64,000 bases of DNA from assembly GCF_017562075.2 (NCBI RefSeq), contig NC_054084.1:29666308-29730307 (forward strand), written 5' to 3'. Of the stretch, positions 57,620 through 64,000 are shown piece after piece; within the stretch, counting starts at the first letter, position 1; each line of letters starts with the position of its first letter. This DNA is from Anopheles merus (Eukaryota > Arthropoda > Insecta > Diptera > Culicidae). The notes below the pieces were generated by a model, which was not told the DNA's origin, made no database searches, and was given only the letters and a program-made list of their open reading frames with translations. Position numbers and translations under genes: made by a program.

Positions 57620-60600
57620 TCTGTTTATGTCTCACTCTATCTCTGTCTCTGTTTTTCTGTCTCTCTTTCTCTTTCTTTCTCTCTCTCTTTCTCTTTCTTT
57701 CTCTCTTTTTCTCTTTCTGTATCTCTCTCTTCCTCTCTCTTTGTATCTCTTTCACATTCTCTCTCTCTATCTATGTCTCTCTCTTTTTCTCGTTCTCTCT
57801 ATGTCTCTCTCTCTCTTTCTTTCTCTCTCTCTCTCTCACTCTGCCTATGTCTCTGTCTATGTCTCTGTTTCTCTTTAACTTTCTCTCTTTCTCTCTCTTC
57901 ATCTATCTATCTATCTCTATCTGTCTTTATCCTCTCTTACTCTCTTTCTCCCCCTCCCCCTCTTTCTCTCTATTTTTTTGCTCTCTTCGCTTTTGCCAGC
58001 TTGGACTGAAGAATCTGGTAGCGATCCAGCGCGGCTTCGTGTACACACTGCACTGCCCTCAGTTATGCCATCTAGATACGGTAAGGTCGGAACGCGGGGG
58101 TTCGTCGCTTAGGAAAGTCTTCTTTCCTTCATCCTTGCTTTTCGCCTGCTTAGATTGATTGGGCCGCAATCAGCGGGCTGGAGAATGGTACGAAAAGCCA
58201 GAACTCGTTCGAACCGCCCAAATCGGTGTGCAACAACTCGACGGTGTGCCGGGCCTGCGTACCGACCTACTGCTGGGGCAGCGAAAGCTGCCAAAAGTTC
58301 TACAACGGCTACAACTTTAATGGTGAGTTGTGATTTGTAGCCATTGTAGAGGCTAATTGAACGGTTGCGTTCCGTTTTAGGTCGCATCAAGTGTCACCCA
58401 CAGTGTCTGGGAGGTTGTACTGGAACGTCCGCGACCGAGTGTAAGGTGTGCCGGGGTTGGAAGGAAGGCAAACGATGCGTCGAGCAGTGTTCCGCTGATC
58501 GGTAGGTGGTTGACCTGGTGTGTGTGTGTGCCTTTTACATTAAACTAACCTTCCCGCTTGTATCTGTAGCCTACTGTACCGTCCAACGAAGCGCTGCATC
58601 ACGAAAGAAACCTGCCTGGAGCGGAGCGGGCTGCTGTACCAGAACGAGTGTGTGCTCGAGTGCCCGGCCGGCTACAGTACGACCAACGTAGACCAGGAGC
58701 AGGCCGATTTTTCCGACCACAAGTGCTACCCCTGTCTGTACCGGTGCCCGAAGGTGTGCGACGGCATCGAGATTATGTATCTGGCCGATGCCGATCGGAT
58801 GCGCGGCTGCACGATCGTGAACGGTACGCTGCACATCCGGCTGAAGGAGGACCACCCGAACCTGGTCGACGAGCTGCGGAACGGGCTGAGCGATGTGGAG
58901 GAAATTATGGGCAATCTGAAGGTGTTCCGCTCCACCTTCATCCCGTCGCTCGAGTTTCTCGCCAACCTGCAGATCATCCACGGGGTGGACGTGAACGAGA
59001 ACGCCAAGTTTTCGCTGATGGTGTACGAAAACAGCAACCTGCAGCGGCTGTGGAACTTTGAGCAGAAAACGAACCTCCGGCTGGACAACGGCGGCATGTA
59101 CTTCGCCAACAACAAGCTGCTGTGCGGTGCGCAAATCAAGCTGCTGCGCCGCGTCACCGACTACAACAATGCGAGCGACACGATCGACTGGAGCTCGAAC
59201 GGGTACATGCAGGCGTGCAACGTGCAAACGTTCCACGTCCGCGCGTCGGTCCTGTCGAGCCGGAACGCGACGCTCTACTGGCGGAACGAGCCCAACATCA
59301 AGACGCACCACCGGCTGACGGGCTACCTGGTCCACTGCATCCGCACGGAGGTGGACCGCTCGCCATACGAAGATCGGGAGCTCTGTTCCAAGTTTGGCTG
59401 GAAGTCGCGGCTGGTTCCGCTGGAGGGCGTCCGCATTGAGGGCAGCTACTACGCGTACAGTCTGACCCGGCTGAAGCCGTACACCCGGTACGGGTGCTAC
59501 GTGCAGACGTACTACAACGAGTCGGTCAACAATGCGACCGATCCGGTGGGCATGTCCGACATGGTGTACTTCCGCACGGCCAAGGACCGGCCGACGTCGC
59601 CGCTGCGCGTGCACACGGCGCGCAAGAACGAGAGCACGATCACGCTCGCCTGGGCGATACTGGCGTCCGAGCAGGGCATGGTGTCGCTGTACCAGGTGGA
59701 CGTGTTCCTGCAGCCGGACGAGGTGGCCAAGTTCGACCGGCGCAACTACTGCACGCATCCGCATCAGGCGAGAAGCGTGCACAGTGAGCAGGCGCCGGGT
59801 GAGGGAAGCTGCACCCGGGACACGTGCTGGGGCTGCGATCAGCTCGAGTACGAACAGGAGCTGGAAGAGGAGGAGGAGGAGGAAGAGGAGGAGGATGAGG
59901 ATGATGAGCTGACCACACCGGATGACTTTTTTGCCGAGCACACGTCGTCGGAGGATGGGGGTCGTATTGGAGGGCGCCGGAGGAAGCGTTCCACCGAACG
60001 GCCTGGCCGCCGCCGGGTGGATGACTTTGAGACGAGCATGCTGAAGCTGCTCAAAGTGGCCGACACGCTCGAAGATCATTACGCGCGGCGTACGCGCCGC
60101 GACGCAGCAACGGAGATCGAGTTTGTGAATCGACTCTTTTACCACACCTTCACGACGGACAACTACGAGTACACGGTGACGGGGCTGAGTCCGTTCACGC
60201 GCTACGTGTTCCAACTGTTTGCGTGCAGCGAGAACGATGCCGTGTACTGCAGCTCGTACAGTCTGTACACCGATCGGACCAACCCGTCGCCGTACGTCGA
60301 TCGAGTTAATGTGAGCGTTGAAATGAAGGAGCAAGAGCTGGTACCAACTGGTCCCGAACTGATGGCACCTAAAAATCACAGCTCCGTGGAAGGAAACGCG
60401 ACCATCATCACCACAACGACGCCCCCTGTCTCGATCGTAAAGACGACGTACGGCGATCGTATCGTGCTGTACTTTCCCGAACCGACCGAAGTGAACGGTC
60501 TCACCGTGGCTTACCGCGTCGAGCGGGAGGTTATCAATGGGACATACCTGAAGCGGCACACGGATTGTTTCACGCGGCTGGAGCACGAGCGCAACCGGTA

Positions 60601-60931
60601 TCGCTACACGATCCAGGGCGTTACGCCCGGCGAGTATCTGCTTCGAGTGCAGGCGATCTCGCTAGCAGGAGCCGGTCCGTTCTCCGAGTGGATGCTTGTG
60701 CGGGTGCTTCAGCCGTTGCCTCGGAAGGCGGTGGGCACTGGGAAAGGGTTGCGCGATGGATTGATTGCGCTGCTCGTGCTGCTACTGTTGGGCGGTGGTG
60801 GTGCGCTGGCGTTCTACCTTTGCCGGCGTCGTCGGCGGCCGTTCCGGCGGGACGATAAGATACCGCTCGCCGCCAACGATGGCAATGAGATCAATCTGGA
60901 CGATGGGTTTGTAAACTGCCCGTTGAAGTAG
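55451..60931 (+). CDS. DIR: kinase-less, membrane-anchored insulin-receptor homolog (decoy of InR)
   Basis: Six coding exons: 55451-55794, 57025-57169, 58000-58080, 58154-58322, 58381-58501 and 58570-60931. Phases match and give 1,073 aa. A signal peptide (about 1-20) and a Thr-rich linker precede L1 (about 68-200; CTNVDIRN, GYMLFFRV). Then come the furin-like Cys-rich region (about 212-350), L2 (about 350-480) and fibronectin III domains with an insert holding Glu/Asp from about 719 to 732 and RRRKR at 756-760. A last FnIII (about 905-1010), a transmembrane helix (about 1016-1038) and a 35-residue basic-to-acidic tail follow. The stop TAG follows CPLK directly, and no kinase motif (GxGxxG, HRD, DFG) occurs in the rest of the window. 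In true insulin receptors about 300-400 kinase residues follow the juxtamembrane segment. Drosophila SDR, a secreted decoy that binds insulin-like peptides, has the same ectodomain without the helix. Ligand buffering at the cell surface is therefore the likely role, by inference. The start at MALRWK is chosen for its signal peptide; an in-frame ATG 15 codons upstream is possible. Confidence 0.92.
57222..57970 (+). repeat. 750-bp CT-rich tract in intron 2 of the decoy receptor
   Basis: Almost uninterrupted CT, CTTT and CTGT repeats fill the intron from shortly after the donor (57170) to about 30 bp before the acceptor of the next exon (58000). Long Ser/Leu/Phe open frames here are artefacts. 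The strand asymmetry makes it a strong candidate for triplex (H-DNA) formation. Confidence 0.95.
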
Positions 60932-61159
60932 TAACGACCAGCTAACGCAAAGCCCAAAATGTGAGAAATAGGTCAATTGCATCTCAACAAGGTTTGATTG
61001 CCATTTTTTTGCTAAGATTTAAGGATGGAAGCGTTTTATCATTTAAGTAGCACACATAGGCAACCGTTTTACCAAGTAATAGGCTTGCTGTCCCTCTTAT
61101 CCTGCAGCTCTTCCCTCCAGTGTTTAATTAATTGTGTGTTTTTTGTGGTAAATTTGAAC

Positions 61160-61190
61160 AAATGATCGTCGATCGTACACACGATCATTT
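61160..61190 (+). repeat. perfect 10-bp inverted repeat in the probable DIR 3' UTR
   Basis: AAATGATCGT (61160-61169) pairs exactly with ACGATCATTT (61181-61190) across an 11-nt loop. It could form a stem-loop in the mRNA. Confidence 0.6.
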
Positions 61191-61494
61191 ATAGAGGACA
61201 GCGACAGGACCTTTGTCAAACAAAATGCTGCTTGGAGATTAGATAGGAACAAAATTATAATAAGCAATTAGAGACAAACAGAAAAAAGGAGACGATGAAA
61301 GACTTATTGGTAGGAATATTGCACACAAAACAAAAATGGAATCGATGTTCATCCAGACTACGCGTCCCCCTAGCAGCAAGGACACATCTTGAGTATGTTC
61401 TTAAGTGGTACAAACAAGCATTTTTCTAGATTTAGATCAACCCTCTGCTGTAAGTCCCACTAATAGACTAAACCTTTCTATTTAGTTACTTTAT

Positions 61495-61612
61495 TGATTT
61501 TACCCATGGCAGGATCGTCACAGACTCGCGTATTAATGGCTCTCGGGCGGTCTATACGGACTTACAAGCTCAAAACGACCCGCTATGACCACACTGAGTA
61601 GGTCATAACAAC
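61495..61612 (-). mobile_element. decayed SINE fragment (candidate)
   Basis: GCAGGATCGTCACAG...CGGTCTAT...CGACCCGCTATGA parallels the GCAGGATAGTCAGTC...CGGTCTAT...AACCCATGACGGG part of the SINE at 47035-47245, with many substitutions. Low-confidence remnant. Confidence 0.35.
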
Positions 61613-61788
61613 TAACGAGGAGAAAATTGTACAAAAAACATACAGCTAGATTGCTTTGTACAAATCAAAGACTTGCACTACCATGTCAAATAGGGTTAAT
61701 TAGTAATCACGCATCGGTTACCACAGTATACTCGTTCGTTTCATTTTAAAGTAAACAAATTTTATATTCAAACATGTATTGTAAGATA

Positions 61789-62001
61789 CGGGGTTTTCGA
61801 AGAGTTCTCAAACCTGTGGGACACTTTATTACCTCTTTCTTATGTGAAACGATCATAGTATAATGGGAAATGGACTATATAGCACTCTAGTTGGCCAAGT
61901 CTTATAGGAATCTCCAAGCAGCCTGTCCTGTGAAGTTCACTTCCCATAAGAAAGCATTAAGGAAGTGTTCCACAACTATGAGAGACCCCTGGAAAACCCT
62001 G
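61789..62001. mobile_element. MITE, copy 4 (213 bp)
   Basis: TA-flanked. The left end reads CGGGGTTTTCGAAGAGTTCTC and the right end CCCCTGGAAAACCCTG, with the family CTATGAGA and GTTCACTTCCCATAAGAAAG blocks inverted. This is the shortest of the four copies. Confidence 0.8.
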
Positions 62002-62266
62002 TAAACAATCAAAGACAAGCCAAAATAGGCATTTACATGAAACCAAATAATCAAATTCGAATGCCACAATATGTGGGACGAATTGTATTCTTCCTTGATT
62101 TTGTTTTAAATATCATTACTATTTTAGCATCCCTGTGAATGGCTCAATAGCGGACACCACTATTCTATGGTAAAGTTAAATAAAATATAGTTTTGCTCCA
62201 TTTCTCCCCACAATAATTGATCGATTGATTGAACAGAAAGAACGTTGTTAAAATACGCATTTGCTC

Positions 62267-62272
62267 TTTATT
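62267..62272 (-). terminator. poly(A) signal of the serine protease homolog
   Basis: AATAAA on the minus strand 116 nt downstream of the protease-homolog stop codon, a normal distance for a compact insect 3' UTR. Confidence 0.55.
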
Positions 62273-62387
62273 TTCCATTTCTCTCGTGCACACCAACATA
62301 ACACAACACAAACAAACAAACACAGTTTCAAAACCGACAGTATTTACAATGTAAAAGCTCCTTCAACTCTCCCCTCCGCCCCTCCCA

Positions 62388-63248
62388 TCACACAAACACC
62401 TTCGGCGAGTTCGCCTCAATCCACGGCGCGTAGTGTGCGATCGAGGTGTACACGCTCGGCATGTTCAGTGCGCCGCACGTTTCCGCCCCGAACGACATAA
62501 TGCCGATCTGGGCGTACCGGCCCTGGTCCCGTATGATCAGCGGTGCCCCACCGAACCCATGGCAAGCATCCCGCCCCTCCCCGCCCGCACACATCCACTC
62601 GCCATCGATCGATTGGGGCGACTGTAGCGCACCGGTTGAGGCGTACGCCCGTACGCACTTGTCCCACGACGTGAGCGGCACCTCGAGGCTTTGCAGTTCC
62701 GGCGATTTGGCGGCACTGGTCGACAGCTTGCCCCAGCCAATGATCTGTACCCGGCGGCCAACGGTCAGGTCCTGCTTGCGCGCATGAAGACATATCGGTT
62801 GTGCAGCGACTGGAAGGGATTTTGGGAACGGTGAGTAATAAGTGGGTGGTGGGATGGTAGCGAAAAGTTACAATTTCACGGTCAGTGAGCACCCTTGCGC
62901 TGCCGATCCCCCCACTCCGGATGAATTTGAATTTTTACCCCACGTGTGAATGACCCTCAAAACCAGAGAGGGCCACGGTCGGGGCCACGTGACCACCCCA
63001 CGTTTTAAGCGACCAAATTCGAAACAAACAAAAACAAAACATGACACAGAACGGTGTACTTACCGGTGTAGTTGATGGGCGTGCGGAGTATTAGCAGCGC
63101 AATGTCATGATGGTACTGGCCCTCGATGTAGTCCGGATGGACAATGATCTGGCTGACGGCGTGGTTGATCGCTACCGGTGCACAGAATCCGGTACTTCCG
63201 CAATCCGGATCGGTGCGCGTATCGTAGTCGCCCACCCGCACCGATGAG
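62388..63248 (-). CDS. serine protease homolog (inactive trypsin fold), 3' exons only
   Basis: Two exons on the minus strand, 63248-63064 and 62809-62388, with GT-AG borders and matching phase, give about 202 C-terminal residues. The conserved Asp block is intact (HHDIALLIL), as is the IIGWGKLS segment. The nucleophile motif GDSGGPL reads GFGGAPL, so the chymotrypsin-numbered Ser195 is Gly and Asp194 is Phe. The protein therefore cannot be an active protease. VRVGDYDTRTDPDC and AQPICL resemble insect CLIP-domain proteases. Many mosquito CLIPA-type homologs are non-catalytic cofactors in the melanisation and Toll cascades, so a secreted haemolymph role is inferred. The exon with the catalytic His region, the activation site, any CLIP domain and the signal peptide should lie at higher coordinates. 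I did not find them before 64,000, so the gene is partial here. Confidence 0.85.
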
Positions 63249-64000
63249 CTGTGGGAGAGAATGATCATTAAGGAGAAGGGGGGGGTTAGGAGAATGAACG
63301 TAGAACAAGTTGAATTGCAAATGAAACGTAACGCGAAGCTAATAGCCAACTAGAAATAGACGAATCCACACATTGCATGTGAAAAGAAAGGTCGCACAGT
63401 AAATTTGTTTCCGACCGGTTGGGCTATGGTGGTGGGTATAGCGCACAAACATGTCATTAGGCAAACGACATTAGCAAGAGACACGTTAGGAGAAGGGATT
63501 TTCCCATAGAGCGTTCCAAAAAAAAAAAATGAGGGGAAGGGAGAATTTGATAAAAATTTGAAAAACAAGCTTACGCAACCAGCTGTAATATCAGTCATTT
63601 TTGGTGCCGTGACTAGGATGCAAAGGAACGGTTGCTTTGGGATGGCAACATTGCGAGAGACTGTAAACCCCTGCTTACTTTGTTGTTGTGGATTCTCTAA
63701 TAGGAGAAATCTAACTCGATTCCAACAAGCAGTATTCGAGTTTAGAACTTCTTTCGAATATTATCTTATTTAATTGTTTTTTTTTTTTTTAATGTCGATC
63801 CATCAAATGTGGAAATTGCAGAAAACTTTACGACTTCCTATAGAAATCACCGTAGCGTTAACCCTTTTCCATTTAAATTTTCAATTCGGCACAGAATCAT
63901 CTCGATTGTCAGAACAGAGTAGGCCTGAATTTAAGCCATTTTTGCTGCCGTGACTAGGATGCAATGAAATATTGCAGCAACGGTTGCTATGGAGTGCAAA
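63249..64000. other. intron or upstream region of the protease homolog; repeated segment
   Basis: No upstream exon recognised. A phrase containing GCCGTGACTAGGATGCAA occurs at about 63598 and again at about 63939, each followed by AACGGTTGCT(T/A)TGG after a variable spacer. This points to a dispersed or tandem repeat, cut by the window end. Confidence 0.5.

Larger units (their letters stand above)
60932..62387. other. convergent 3' regions of DIR (+) and the serine protease homolog (-)
   Basis: No coding exon seen. The left part is probably the DIR 3' UTR, with a perfect 10-bp hairpin at 61160-61190. In the middle lie a decayed SINE-like segment and MITE copy 4. The right end holds the 3' UTR of the minus-strand protease homolog. 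Confidence 0.5.

Noticed and set aside
56920..58158. 412-residue Ser/Leu/Phe-rich frame
   Set aside because: Translation of the CT-repeat intron. It overlaps in different frames with two short conserved exons of the decoy receptor.
58571..60586. 671-residue open frame antisense to the last exon of the decoy receptor
   Set aside because: It is the complement of a GC-rich coding exon, has Arg/Val/His-biased composition, no domain and no splice support. The sense frame is an unmistakable receptor.
63350..63598. upstream exon of the protease homolog
   Set aside because: The frame shows no signal peptide followed by CLIP cysteines, no activation site and no His-region motif (TAAHC-like).

Overview
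The window looks like nuclear DNA of a mosquito, most probably an Anopheles of the gambiae type. Coding exons are GC-rich and split by short GT-AG introns. Introns and spacers are full of GT, GA and CT microsatellites and CAG/CTG runs. There is a tRNA-derived SINE resembling Anopheles SINE200 and a family of TA-flanked MITEs. No bacterial, viral or CRISPR features are visible.

Layout. 1-5406: no gene seen; a long (TG)n tract, one MITE and possibly the 3' UTR of the next gene. 5407-9355 (-): a seven-exon RCHY1/Pirh2-type E3 ubiquitin ligase (CHY, CTCHY, RING-H2, zinc ribbon) with an unusually long Ser-rich tail. 12017-13650 (-): a three-exon MBOAT7-type lysophospholipid acyltransferase (Drosophila farjavit). 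24858-49067 (+): a PDZ-GEF (RAPGEF2/6; Drosophila dizzy/Gef26) with a 17.2-kb first coding intron. That intron carries a two-exon centrin gene on the opposite strand (39607-40735). 55451-60931 (+): an insulin-receptor-type ectodomain with signal peptide, L1, Cys-rich, L2, FnIII domains, a furin-type site and a transmembrane helix, but only about 35 cytoplasmic residues and no tyrosine kinase. This is a membrane-anchored decoy of insulin receptor (DIR), related to Drosophila SDR. 62388-63248 (-): the two last exons of a catalytically dead trypsin-fold serine protease homolog whose 5' part was not found in the window.

The genes do not form a pathway. Individually they concern ubiquitination, phosphoinositide remodelling, Rap signalling at membranes, centrioles, insulin-like peptide buffering and probably haemolymph protease cascades. 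The kinase-less receptor is the most interesting item. After it come the pseudoprotease, the nested centrin gene, an exact-length 60-bp tandem duplication that includes a PDZ-GEF splice acceptor, and the MITE family with 10-bp minisatellite cargo. Exon boundaries were worked out by hand from reading frame, splice consensus and family conservation. UTRs and transcription starts are largely unresolved.
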